Assembly (NCBI RefSeq): GCF_017654485.1
Contig: NZ_CP061091.1
Coordinates: forward strand, 2,176,501 to 2,240,500
Direction: 5' to 3'
DNA from: Roseomonas marmotae
GTDB lineage: Bacteria; Pseudomonadota; Alphaproteobacteria; Acetobacterales; Acetobacteraceae
Length of the DNA stretch: 64,000 bases
A program made the translations under genes and the position numbers. Position 1 is the first letter of the stretch. Every line of letters starts with the position of its first letter. Shown here piece by piece: positions 8,368 to 16,092 of this stretch. The notes beneath the pieces were generated by a model that worked only from the letters and a program-made list of their open reading frames with translations, ran no database searches and was not told the DNA's origin.

Positions 8368-9429
8368 ATGCAGCCCGCTGTCGTCCCGCCCGACCACCTG
8401 GGCGAGATCCTGGATGCGCCACCTCCACCAGCTTCCACGGAGGACGCGCTGGAACTGGCGCGGACCTATTTCGACCTCGAGGCGGTGGCGAGGCCGCTGG
8501 CTGGCGAACGCGACCGGAACTTTCATCTTACCGCGCGCGACGGCGCGGAATACGTGCTGAAGGTGGTCCATCCGGCCGAGGACCCGTCCGTGACCGATTT
8601 CCAGAACCAGGCGCTGCTGCGCCTGGCATGCTCGGACCCGGGACTACCGGTGCCGCGCGTGCATCCGCCGCTGGCGGTGCGCTGGGAGGTTCCGGGGCAG
8701 CCGGTACGGCTCGTGCGGGTCTATTCCTGGCTCGCGGGCCGGCCGCTGCACCTCGCGGCGTCGGGCGTGGAACAGCGGCGCGCATTGGGCGCCATGCTCG
8801 GGCGCCTGGACCTCGCGCTGCGTGGCTTCGGCCATCCGGCGCAGCACCATGTGCTGCTCTGGGACATTCAACATGCCGCACGCGTGCGCGGATTGCTGTC
8901 GCACATCGAGGACCCGGCGCGGCGCGCCATCCCCGGAAGCCTGCTGGATGTTTTCGAGCGGCAGGCGCTTCCGGTCATGCGCGGATTGCGGCGGCAGGTG
9001 ATCCATAATGACTTCAACCCGCATAACGTGCTGGCCGATGCCGTGGATGATTCCCACATCGCCGGCGTCATCGACTTCGGCGACATGGTGCATGCGCCCC
9101 TGGTGCAGGACCTCGCCACCGCCTGCGCCTATCACATCCAGCCCGACGGGCATCCGCTTCGTGGGCCGGCGGAGATCGCCGCCGGGTTCCATGCCGTCTG
9201 CCCGCTGCAGCCCGAGGAACTGGACATCCTCTTCGATCTAATCGCGGTGCGCGGCGTCATCAGCGTGGCGATCAGCGGCTGGCGCGCGCAGCGGCAGCCG
9301 GAGAACGCGCCCTATATCCTGCGGAACTATCCTCGCGCCTGGGCCGGGCTTGAGCGCCTGGCCGCCATCCCGCGTGAGGAAGCCCGCGCCATCTTCCACG
9401 CTGCCTGCGGAAGGACACCCGCCCCGTGA
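8368..9429 (+). CDS. Phosphotransferase of the hydroxylysine kinase (HYKK/AGPHD1) type
   Basis: A 353-residue aminoglycoside-phosphotransferase-fold kinase. The catalytic loop is VIHNDFNPHNVL with D215 and N220. The metal-binding IDFGD is at 235-239. An N-lobe lysine occurs in YVLKVV at 62-67, and the stretch GERDRNFHL at 46-54 is typical of this subgroup. The closest recognisable family is the eukaryotic hydroxylysine kinase and its bacterial homologues, often fused to AGXT2L-type aminotransferases. Here that aminotransferase is the next gene, overlapping by four bases (GTGA). By family it would phosphorylate the hydroxyl of 5-hydroxylysine, ethanolamine or a similar amino alcohol in the cytoplasm. 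No operator recognised upstream. The 152-base gap from the PhoX-like gene contains a hairpin, so this is probably a separate operon. Confidence 0.8.
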   Translation: MQPAVVPPDHLGEILDAPPPPASTEDALELARTYFDLEAVARPLAGERDRNFHLTARDGAEYVLKVVHPAEDPSVTDFQNQALLRLACSDPGLPVPRVHPPLAVRWEVPGQPVRLVRVYSWLAGRPLHLAASGVEQRRALGAMLGRLDLALRGFGHPAQHHVLLWDIQHAARVRGLLSHIEDPARRAIPGSLLDVFERQALPVMRGLRRQVIHNDFNPHNVLADAVDDSHIAGVIDFGDMVHAPLVQDLATACAYHIQPDGHPLRGPAEIAAGFHAVCPLQPEELDILFDLIAVRGVISVAISGWRAQRQPENAPYILRNYPRAWAGLERLAAIPREEARAIFHAACGRTPAP

Positions 9430-10745
9430 CGATGATCAATGCCTTCGATGCCAAGGCCACCAATGGCGTCGCACCGCGCGAACAGGCGCTGATCGAACGG
9501 CGGCAGAAGCTGCTGGGTCCGGCCTACCGGCTCTTCTACGCCAATCCCGTCCATATCGTCCGGGGCGAGGGGGTCTGGCTCTACGACCCCGAAGGCAATG
9601 CCTATCTCGATGTCTACAACAACGTCGCCAGCGTCGGGCACTGCCACCCGCATGTGGTGGCGGCGCTGTCCCGGCAGGCGGCGGTGCTGAACACCCATAC
9701 GCGCTACCTGAACGACACCATCCTGGATTATGCCGAGAAGCTCCTGGGCCATTTCCCGCCCGAGCTGTCGCAGGTCATGTTCACCTGCACGGGGAGCGAG
9801 GCCAATGACCTTGCCTACCGTGCCGCCCGCAGCTTCACTGGCGGCACCGGCATGATCGTGACGCGGCTGGCCTATCACGGCGTGACGGTGGCGATCTCGG
9901 AGATGTCGCCCTCGCTGGGCGGTGGCATCACGCTGGGCGCGCATGTGCGCACCGTGCCGGCGCCGGACCTCTACCGGTCCGGCGGGCAGGATGTCGGCCA
10001 GGCATTCGCCAGCGCGGTGCGAGGGGCCATCGCTGATATGGCGGCGCATGGCATCCGGCCCGCGGCGCTGCTGGTGGATACCATCTTCTCCAGCGATGGT
10101 GTCTTCGCCGATCCGGCCGGCTTCCTGGCGCCGGCGGTGGCGGCCATCCGCGAGGCCGGCGGGCTCTTCATCGCCGATGAGGTGCAGCCGGGCTTCGGCC
10201 GCACGGGGGAAGGCATGTGGGGCTTCATGCGGCACGGGGTGGTGCCTGACATGGTCACCATGGGCAAGCCCATGGGTAACGGCCACCCCATCGCCGCCAT
10301 GGTGGCGCGGCCCGAGATCCTGCAGGCTTTCGGGGAGCGCACGCGTTACTTCAACACCTTCGGCGGCAATCCGGTCTCCTGCGCCGTCGGGCAGGCCGTG
10401 CTGGAAGTGATCGAGCAGGAAGGCATCGTCGCCAATGCGAAGGCGGTCGGTGCCTATCTGCAGGACGGCCTGCGGGCGCTGGCGGCGCGGCACCCCATGA
10501 TCGGCGACGTGCGGGGCGCCGGCCTCTTCATCGGTGTCGAGCTGGTGCGCGACCGGGAGACGAAGGAGCCGGACGGCGAGACCACGGCCCGGCTGGTGAA
10601 CGGGCTGCGGGAGCGCCGCATCCTGATCAGCGCAGCGGGGCCCCATGCCAATGTGCTGAAGATCCGCCCCCCGCTGGTCTTCCGGAAGGAGCATGCCGAT
10701 CTGTTCCTGGAGGGCGTGGACGCCGTGCTGGCCGAGATCGGCTGA
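9426..10745 (+). CDS. Class III aminotransferase-fold phospho-lyase-like enzyme (AGXT2L/PHYKPL type)
   Basis: A 439-residue PLP enzyme. The Schiff-base lysine is K281 in TMGKPMGNGHP. DEVQPGFGRTG at 251-261 holds the PLP aspartate. The N-terminal YNNVASVGHCHPHV (64-77) and NTHTRYLNDTILDYAEKL (89-106) closely resemble AGXT2L1/2, the ethanolamine-phosphate and 5-phosphohydroxylysine phospho-lyases. By family it would remove ammonia and phosphate from the phosphorylated product of the upstream kinase. An ordinary omega-aminotransferase activity cannot be excluded from sequence alone. The GTG at 9426 overlaps the kinase stop; an ATG at 9432 is an alternative start two codons in. Confidence 0.83.
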   Translation: MTMINAFDAKATNGVAPREQALIERRQKLLGPAYRLFYANPVHIVRGEGVWLYDPEGNAYLDVYNNVASVGHCHPHVVAALSRQAAVLNTHTRYLNDTILDYAEKLLGHFPPELSQVMFTCTGSEANDLAYRAARSFTGGTGMIVTRLAYHGVTVAISEMSPSLGGGITLGAHVRTVPAPDLYRSGGQDVGQAFASAVRGAIADMAAHGIRPAALLVDTIFSSDGVFADPAGFLAPAVAAIREAGGLFIADEVQPGFGRTGEGMWGFMRHGVVPDMVTMGKPMGNGHPIAAMVARPEILQAFGERTRYFNTFGGNPVSCAVGQAVLEVIEQEGIVANAKAVGAYLQDGLRALAARHPMIGDVRGAGLFIGVELVRDRETKEPDGETTARLVNGLRERRILISAAGPHANVLKIRPPLVFRKEHADLFLEGVDAVLAEIG

Positions 10746-10817
10746 AGCAGGTGGCGGTGGCGTTCCGGTGCCACCACCACACACTTCCAGAAAGAACAAA
10801 AAGGGTCCATCATCTGC

Positions 10818-10846
10818 TTGACGGAAGAGTTCATGATATGTTCATG
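10818..10846 (+). promoter_or_regulatory. LexA box within a predicted sigma-70 promoter of the small membrane ORF
   Basis: TTGACGG at 10818-10824 matches the alphaproteobacterial -35 (TTGACGS). GTTC at 10829-10832 and GTTC at 10840-10843 are separated by exactly seven bases (ATGATAT), the alphaproteobacterial LexA box. A third GTTC follows at 10846-10849. A weak -10-like GATATGTT begins at 10835. The box would sit under RNA polymerase, and transcription would start only a few bases before the ATG at 10855. The same N7-spaced box lies upstream of lexA at 21.8 kb. Confidence 0.65.
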
Positions 10847-10854
10847 TTCTTCCC

Positions 10855-11088
10855 ATGCCGCAGCAACCTGCCTTCTCCCTCGCTACCCCCCCGCTGCGGC
10901 AGCGGCCGCAATGGTCGCCCCGCGCGTCTTGGCAGGTCGCGCGGGTATCTCCCCTTCGCCGCCTGCGGCGCGGCGTCGCGCAGGTGCGGCTGCATCCCTG
11001 GCTTCGGGAAGGAATGGTGGGGGGCATCCTCGGCATCATGGGCGGATGGGTTGCCGCCTATGCCGCGCTTTGGCTGACAGCCCCCTGA
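10855..11088 (+). CDS. Predicted SOS-regulated small membrane protein, 77 residues, function unknown
   Basis: I do not recognise a family. The frame encodes a basic, arginine-rich first half (residues 15-50) and one C-terminal hydrophobic helix (residues about 54-75, starting MVGGILGIMGGW), predicting an N-in, single-pass inner-membrane protein with almost no periplasmic tail. Third-position GC is high, as expected of real genes here. There is no good Shine-Dalgarno before the ATG at 10855. The predicted transcription start is so close that a leaderless message is possible. Alternatively a 24-residue form could start at the ATG at 11017, just after a GGGAAGGA stretch. A LexA box lies 11 bases upstream and a terminator-like hairpin directly follows the stop. 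By analogy with small SOS division inhibitors such as Caulobacter SidA, a role in blocking division is conceivable, but this is inference. Confidence 0.5.
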   Translation: MPQQPAFSLATPPLRQRPQWSPRASWQVARVSPLRRLRRGVAQVRLHPWLREGMVGGILGIMGGWVAAYAALWLTAP

Positions 11089-11089
11089 C

Positions 11090-11118
11090 AGCCGGGTGCT
11101 GAGGCCCGGCTTGTTGTT
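11090..11118 (+). terminator. Terminator-like hairpin after the small membrane ORF
   Basis: AGCCGGG at 11090-11096 pairs with CCCGGCT at 11105-11111 across an eight-base loop and is followed by TGTTGTT. It begins two bases after the stop of the 77-residue ORF, consistent with a one-gene transcription unit. Confidence 0.5.
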
Positions 11119-11216
11119 CCGCCCGGCCGTCGGCAGGGTGACGCGCCCGCACCTTTACCCTTCCTCCAGGAACTGGGCCGCCACCTGACCGTCATGGGCG
11201 GAGCAAGGTTCCGCCG

Positions 11217-12404
11217 TCAGGCAGTGACCAGCTTCTCGGCCTGAGACAGGCGGAGCGGGACCGCCGCCAGGGTTGCTACTTCGGCATTGGCGAAGGCCAG
11301 GCGCAGGTGGCGCTGCTGGCCCGGCCCGAAGAAGGGACCGGGGAGGGTGAGCAGACCATGCCTGGAAGCCAGGGCCTCGGCGGCTTCCAGGGCATCCGGC
11401 ATGTTTGCCGGCAGCCGCAGATACGCGAAATACGTGCCCAGCGCATCGATCTTCCAATCCGGCGCCTCAGTCATGGCGGCACGGAAGGCGCGGGCCCGCT
11501 CAGCCATGATGGCGCGGTTGCCACGGCGCCAGTCGCGCAGAGCCGGCACGGCCCAGGCGAGGGCCGTCTGCGCGGCGCGCGGGGGGCAGATCTGCATGGT
11601 GTCCAGCAGCTTCGCCAGTTCCGCGCGGAAGGCCCCGCCGCCGAGAATGGCGCCGACGCGGTGGCCGGGGATGCAATAGGCCTTGGCGAAGGAATAGAGC
11701 TGCACCACGCGATCCTGCCAGTCCGGGTCCTGGAACAGCTGGTGCGGTGGCGGAGCGCCTTCCGGCAGGAAATCGCGATACGTCTCGTCCAGCACCAGCC
11801 AGATGCCCTTGCGGCGGCAGGTATCGGCGATCCGCGCGATGATCTCCGGGGGATAGATGGCGCCGGTCGGGTTGTTGGGGCTGACCAGCACTACCGCGCG
11901 CACCCGGGGCGTCAATGCGGCTTCCAGCCGCTCCGGGTCGGGCACGAAGCCCTCCTCGGCACGGGTCTCGAAGGGCAGGGCATCGATGCCCAGAAGCTCC
12001 AGCGCCATGCGCTGGTTGAAATACCAGGGTGTCGGCAGCAGCACGGCATCGCCGATACCGGCCAGCACCGTCATGGTCATGGTGAAGGCAAGGTTGCAGC
12101 CGGCGGTGATCGCGACCTCGGCGGCGCCAATGCCGGCGCCGTAGAAGCGGGACAGATCCTCCGCCAGCGCTTCCCGCAGCGGCGCTTCGCCATCGATCGG
12201 CCCGTAGCCGGCGCAGGCGAGGCTGCCGGCGGCGCTGGCCAGCCGCTCCAGCATCCCGGGATGCGGCGGATAGCCGGGCACCGCCTGCGTCAGGTCGATC
12301 ATGGGCCCGGCGTCGCCGGCATAGCGGGCCGCCCAGGCGCGGGCGGTGGGGATGGGCGGCGCGGCGGTGGCGGCGGCGCGGGGCGAGAGGCGAAAGCTTG
12401 GCAT
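11217..12404 (-). CDS. Pyridoxal-phosphate-dependent aminotransferase, class I/II
   Basis: A 395-residue fold-type I aminotransferase. Visible are YGPIDGEAPLREAL, PTPWYFNQ (substrate-side aromatic), VSPNNPTGAIYPPE (PLP asparagine), LVLDETYRDF (PLP aspartate) and SFAKAYCIPGHRVG, where the lysine forms the Schiff base. The C-terminus has the conserved arginine region in LRLAFAN. The substrate is not recognisable; such enzymes usually act on aromatic, branched or aspartate-type amino acids. The frame is open 45 codons further upstream, but the ATG at 12404 gives a normal N-terminus and avoids overlapping the glycosylase gene, which ends 23 bases away on the same strand. Confidence 0.88.
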   Translation of the reverse strand: MPSFRLSPRAAATAAPPIPTARAWAARYAGDAGPMIDLTQAVPGYPPHPGMLERLASAAGSLACAGYGPIDGEAPLREALAEDLSRFYGAGIGAAEVAITAGCNLAFTMTMTVLAGIGDAVLLPTPWYFNQRMALELLGIDALPFETRAEEGFVPDPERLEAALTPRVRAVVLVSPNNPTGAIYPPEIIARIADTCRRKGIWLVLDETYRDFLPEGAPPPHQLFQDPDWQDRVVQLYSFAKAYCIPGHRVGAILGGGAFRAELAKLLDTMQICPPRAAQTALAWAVPALRDWRRGNRAIMAERARAFRAAMTEAPDWKIDALGTYFAYLRLPANMPDALEAAEALASRHGLLTLPGPFFGPGQQRHLRLAFANAEVATLAAVPLRLSQAEKLVTA

Positions 12405-12426
12405 GATGGCGGACAAGGTGACATGC

Positions 12427-13071
12427 CTAGTCCGACTCGCCAACGGGCCGGCCGGTCGCATGCCGCCAGTGGTGCCAGAGCAATCGTGCCGCCAGCGAGC
12501 GCCAGGGGCTCCATTGCTCCGCCGCCAGGGTGAGCTCACGCGGGCCCGGGCGCTGCGGCAGGCCCTTCAGATGCGCCAGCGCGCCCGCCAGCGCGACATC
12601 CCCATGGGGAAAGACATCAGGCCGCGCCTCGGCGAAGATCAGGTGGACCTGCGCCGTCCATGGCCCGAGACCGCGTTGTGCGGCCAGATGGGCGACAGCT
12701 TCGGCATCCGTCATCTCCGGCAGGGCGTCCAGCTTCAATCCGCCGTCCAGGCAGGCTTTCGCCAGGGCACGGAGATGCACCACCTTGGGGCGGGAGAGGC
12801 CGGCGGCGCGCAGTTGCTCGTCGGTCAGGAGCAGCATTCCCGAAGGTTCAAGCGCTCCGGGAAGGGCGGAGAACCGTCGCCAGATGGCTCCGGCCGCCTG
12901 GTTGCTGATCTGCTGCCCCAGGATGGTTCGCGCCAGCCCGGCGAAGCCGCGCGGCCGCCAGCGCCAGGGCAGGGGGCCCGCAGCGGGCTCGATGCGGGTG
13001 AAATCCGGGTCCAGGCGGCAGAGGGCCTCGATTCCCGCCCGGAACCAGGGCGGCGGAGCGGCGCCGGTCAC
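12427..13071 (-). CDS. DNA-3-methyladenine glycosylase II-like (AlkA family, HhH-GPD) base-excision enzyme
   Basis: About 214 residues of the HhH-GPD superfamily. The helix-hairpin-helix is RGLGPWTAQVHLIFAEARPD (133-152), and the catalytic aspartate is D158 in FPHGDVAL. The motif FAGLARTILGQQIS (43-56) is typical of AlkA-type enzymes, which remove alkylated purines from DNA. I favour the GTG at 13071. An in-frame ATG at 13146 would add 25 residues and run into the promoter region of the divergent response regulator gene, and no strong Shine-Dalgarno separates the options. No LexA box or Ada-type site was seen upstream. The class I/II aminotransferase gene follows after 22 bases on the same strand. 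Confidence 0.85.
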   Translation of the reverse strand: MTGAAPPPWFRAGIEALCRLDPDFTRIEPAAGPLPWRWRPRGFAGLARTILGQQISNQAAGAIWRRFSALPGALEPSGMLLLTDEQLRAAGLSRPKVVHLRALAKACLDGGLKLDALPEMTDAEAVAHLAAQRGLGPWTAQVHLIFAEARPDVFPHGDVALAGALAHLKGLPQRPGPRELTLAAEQWSPWRSLAARLLWHHWRHATGRPVGESD

Positions 13072-13164
13072 GTGGGGCTTACCGAATTGAAACGAAAGGA
13101 AACCGAGCGCAAGGCGGCAAAAGCCTGTAACAATGGTCGCCGGCATACGCGCCATATCATTGTT

Positions 13165-13923
13165 ATGGTCGAAGTCATGGAACCGCCTCCGCATATCCTG
13201 GTTGTCGACGATGATCGGGAAATCCGCGATCTGCTGTCGAAATTCCTCGAACGGCAATCCTGCCGGGTCACCGCCGCGCGCGATGCCCGGGAGGCCCGCC
13301 GCCTCTGGCCGCTGGGTCGCTACCACCTGGTGGTGCTGGACCTGATGATGCCCGGCGAGTCCGGGCTGGATTTCGCCCGCTGGCTGCGCAGCCACTCCGA
13401 CGTGCCTATCGTCATGCTGACGGCGATGAGCGAGGAGACCGACCGGATCGTCGGCCTGGAGCTGGGCGCCGACGACTATGTCGCCAAGCCTTTCAACCCG
13501 CGTGAGCTGCTGGCGCGCATCCGCGCCGTGCTGCGCCGGGCGAGCGGGGAGAGTGGCAACAGCCAGGAGCCACCACCCAAGGCCATCCGCTTCGCCGGCT
13601 GGACGCTGGAGCCAGCGCGCCGCCGCCTGCTGAACCCCGATGGGGTGGAGGTGCCGCTGACCGGCGGCGAGTACGAATTGCTGATGGTGTTGGTGGAGCG
13701 GCCCAACCGGGTGCTGACCCGCGACATGCTGATGGACCTTCTGCGTGGCCGCCAGGCCGGGCCCTTCGACCGCGCCATCGATGTCGCCGTCTCCCGCCTG
13801 CGGCGCAAGCTTGAGGATGACGGGCGCAACCCCAGCCTCATCAAGACGGTGCGCGGTGGCGGTTATGTGCTGGCCGCGACGGTGGAGAAGACCTCGGAGC
13901 GTGTCGAGGGCGCCACAGGGTGA
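13165..13923 (+). CDS. OmpR-family response regulator
   Basis: A 252-residue two-domain regulator. The receiver domain has the acidic pocket VVDDD (13-17), phosphoacceptor D59 in VVLDLMMPG, T86 in MLTAMS and K108 in YVAKPFNPRE. A winged-helix DNA-binding domain follows (about 140-240) with LTGGEYELLMVLVERPNRVLTRDML and a C-terminal IKTVRGGGYVL. This is the standard OmpR/PhoB layout. The ATG at 13165 is used; the ATG at 13177 is equally possible. The sensor kinase starts seven bases after the stop, so this is an OmpR/EnvZ-like pair. The signal and target genes are unknown. Both this gene and the divergent glycosylase would be transcribed from the short shared spacer. Confidence 0.94.
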   Translation: MVEVMEPPPHILVVDDDREIRDLLSKFLERQSCRVTAARDAREARRLWPLGRYHLVVLDLMMPGESGLDFARWLRSHSDVPIVMLTAMSEETDRIVGLELGADDYVAKPFNPRELLARIRAVLRRASGESGNSQEPPPKAIRFAGWTLEPARRRLLNPDGVEVPLTGGEYELLMVLVERPNRVLTRDMLMDLLRGRQAGPFDRAIDVAVSRLRRKLEDDGRNPSLIKTVRGGGYVLAATVEKTSERVEGATG

Positions 13924-13930
13924 TCTGCCG

Positions 13931-15271
13931 ATGATGCGGCGCCTTCTGCCGCACAGCTTGGCCGGCCGCACGGCGGTCTTTCTGACGCTGGCCCTGATGC
14001 TGGTCCAGGCAGCCGGACTCACCATCCATGCTCTGGACCGGGTCGACCTGCAGCGCCTCGGCGTCTCGCGCGAGATCAGCGCGCGTGCCTTCGGCATCTG
14101 GCGGACCGTGCTGCTGGCGCCGTCGGACCGGCGCGAAGCCATGCTCTTCGATATCGAGCTGCCGGAGGGACTGGCGGCCGATCTTTCGGACATGCCGGCG
14201 GTGCGGCCGGGTATGCCCCGCGCGCCGCTGGCGCTGGTGCGGCTGTTCCAGCTGGACCTGATCGCCTCCAGCCCGCCGCGCTTCCGGCCGCGCGAGGCCC
14301 TGGTGGCCAGCGGCCCGCGCCCGGGCGTGCTGATTCTGGCCATGCGCCTGCCCGACGGCCCGTGGCTGAATATGTGGCTGACCCTGCCGCCGCCCCGCCC
14401 CTGGCATTCCGAGACCTTCCTGGTCGCCTTCGTGCTGATGACCGGCGCGGCGCTGGCGCTGATCCTCTGGGCGACACGGCGAATGGTGCGCCCGGTCTCC
14501 GCCCTGGCCTCGGCGGCGGACCGGCTGGGCCGCGACGTCAATGCGCCTCCGCTGCCGGAGACCGGCCCCAGCGAGGTCGTCACCGCTGCCAGGGCCTTCA
14601 ACACCATGGCTGAGCGTATTCGCCGTTTCGTGGGTGACCGGACGCAGATGCTGGCCGCCATCGGCCATGACCTGCGGACGCCGATCACCCGGCTGCGGCT
14701 GCGCGCCGAATTCATGGACGACGATGAGCAGCGCCGGAAGATGCTGGCTGACCTGGACGAGATGGAGGCGATGGTGAATGCGACCCTTGCCTTCGCCCGT
14801 GACGATTCCGCCACGGAGCCCTCGGTCGCGGTGGACCTGGCGGCGTTGTGCCGCACCGTGCTGGACGAGGCCGCGGATGCCCGGCCGGAACTGCCGGCGG
14901 AGGCGATTTCCTACAAGGGGCCGGACCGCCAGCGCATCCGTGGTCGCCCTATCGCCCTGAAGCGGGCGCTGTCCAATCTCGTGGCGAACGCGCTGAACTA
15001 TGCCGGCAACGCCTGTGTGGTCCTGGAACCCCCTTCCAATGGCCTGCTGACGCTGCGGGTGGAGGATGATGGCCACGGCATCCCGGAGGATGCGCTGGAA
15101 GCCGTGTTCCAGCCCTTCCGCAGGCTGGAGGTCAGCCGCAACCGGGAGACCGGCGGCACCGGGCTTGGCCTCCCGATCGCCCGCAATATCCTGCGCGCCC
15201 ACGGTGGCGATGTCGTGCTGCGGAACCGCCCTGAGGGCGGGCTTGTCGCGGTGGTGACGCTGCCGGTCTAG
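13931..15271 (+). CDS. Membrane sensor histidine kinase, EnvZ type
   Basis: A 446-residue kinase. Two membrane segments (about 12-34 and 162-181) flank a periplasmic domain of about 125 residues with no recognised fold. A HAMP linker (about 182-235) follows. The dimerisation box AAIGHDLRTPITRLRLRAEF has phosphoacceptor H246. The ATPase domain shows the N box (LSNLVANALNYA), G1 (VEDDGHGIP) and G2 (GGTGLGLPIA). The arrangement and the DLRTPITRLRLR wording are typical of the EnvZ/OmpR group in alphaproteobacteria. It phosphorylates the regulator encoded just upstream. The stop overlaps the convergent DUF6065-like gene by four bases. Confidence 0.94.
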   Translation: MMRRLLPHSLAGRTAVFLTLALMLVQAAGLTIHALDRVDLQRLGVSREISARAFGIWRTVLLAPSDRREAMLFDIELPEGLAADLSDMPAVRPGMPRAPLALVRLFQLDLIASSPPRFRPREALVASGPRPGVLILAMRLPDGPWLNMWLTLPPPRPWHSETFLVAFVLMTGAALALILWATRRMVRPVSALASAADRLGRDVNAPPLPETGPSEVVTAARAFNTMAERIRRFVGDRTQMLAAIGHDLRTPITRLRLRAEFMDDDEQRRKMLADLDEMEAMVNATLAFARDDSATEPSVAVDLAALCRTVLDEAADARPELPAEAISYKGPDRQRIRGRPIALKRALSNLVANALNYAGNACVVLEPPSNGLLTLRVEDDGHGIPEDALEAVFQPFRRLEVSRNRETGGTGLGLPIARNILRAHGGDVVLRNRPEGGLVAVVTLPV

Positions 15272-16026
15272 CCGGGCGCCACCTCCGGAAAGGGGCGGGC
15301 CTGCACCTTCGTCGCATGGCCGTGGATGGCGCCCTCGCCAGCCGGGGCCTGCCCGCGATGATAGTGGCGCTGCCAGCCCTGTGCCTGCGCCGGGCTGCCG
15401 CTTCGCTTCAAATCGGCATTGAAGCTGGTCCTCTGCTGCCGCCAGATGTGATGGGCGGCATGCAGGGCGGCGTCCTCGGACAGCGGGCGTGTCTCGGGCC
15501 GCATGCCTGCGACGATGTCACGCGGGACGGGAAAAAAGAAGCAGATCGGTTCCCCCGCCGTGAATCGCACGCTGTGGAAGGGGCGGGTGAATCGCCAGTT
15601 CATGGTGAAGGTCATTGGCGCCCAATCCGTCTCCACCACGCCAGAGAGAGGGGCTATCCCGTCCGTCGGCGTATTGGGCGGGCCGGAAACCCAGAGGTTG
15701 ATGCCCGGCGGCGTTCGGAACAGCGCACTGACATGGAAGGTCAGCACGCCCATGCCGAAATGGCTCAGCGGTGGCGGCCCCGCCTGGTCGATCATCTTGA
15801 TCGCGATGTCGTTGGCGCCGTTGCCGCCATTCCAGACGGCATCGAAGGTGCATTCCCCCAGCACCACCCAGCCATGGCTATTGGCGATGGTCAGCGGCAG
15901 GCAGCGATAGGGAAAACCCTGGCCGCCATCCATCCAGTCCCGGCGAACCGGGGCAGGCTGGATGGGCGGCAAGGCCTGGTCGAGAGTATAGGCGATCAGG
16001 CGCCGGTCCGAGGCATCATTGGCCAT
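15268..16026 (-). CDS. DUF6065-like protein of unknown function
   Basis: A 252-residue protein that I associate with the DUF6065 family, for which no function is established. Recognisable stretches are WMDGGQGFPYRCLPLTIAN (about 37-55), GWVVLGECTFDAVWNGG, FGMGVLTFH, a glycine/proline-rich GINLWVSGPPN and the FTAGEPICFFFPVPRD core. The C-terminus is basic and histidine-rich. It has no signal peptide or membrane helix and is probably cytosolic. The start at 16026 is chosen because GGAGGGAGG lies just upstream; a start six codons earlier is possible. It converges on the histidine kinase gene with a four-base overlap and has no co-directional partner except the M20 peptidase 66 bases upstream. 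Confidence 0.72.
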   Translation of the reverse strand: MANDASDRRLIAYTLDQALPPIQPAPVRRDWMDGGQGFPYRCLPLTIANSHGWVVLGECTFDAVWNGGNGANDIAIKMIDQAGPPPLSHFGMGVLTFHVSALFRTPPGINLWVSGPPNTPTDGIAPLSGVVETDWAPMTFTMNWRFTRPFHSVRFTAGEPICFFFPVPRDIVAGMRPETRPLSEDAALHAAHHIWRQQRTSFNADLKRSGSPAQAQGWQRHYHRGQAPAGEGAIHGHATKVQARPFPEVAPG

Positions 16027-16092
16027 TCTGGCCTCCCTCCACACATGCGGAGAGGATAGAGGCCCCGGATTAACAGGCGGTGAAGGCGGACC

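Noticed and set aside
13072..14856. A 600-codon N-terminal extension of the DNA glycosylase over the two-component genes
   Set aside because: Its sequence is low-complexity and antisense to clear response regulator and kinase domains; the glycosylase fold is complete without it.
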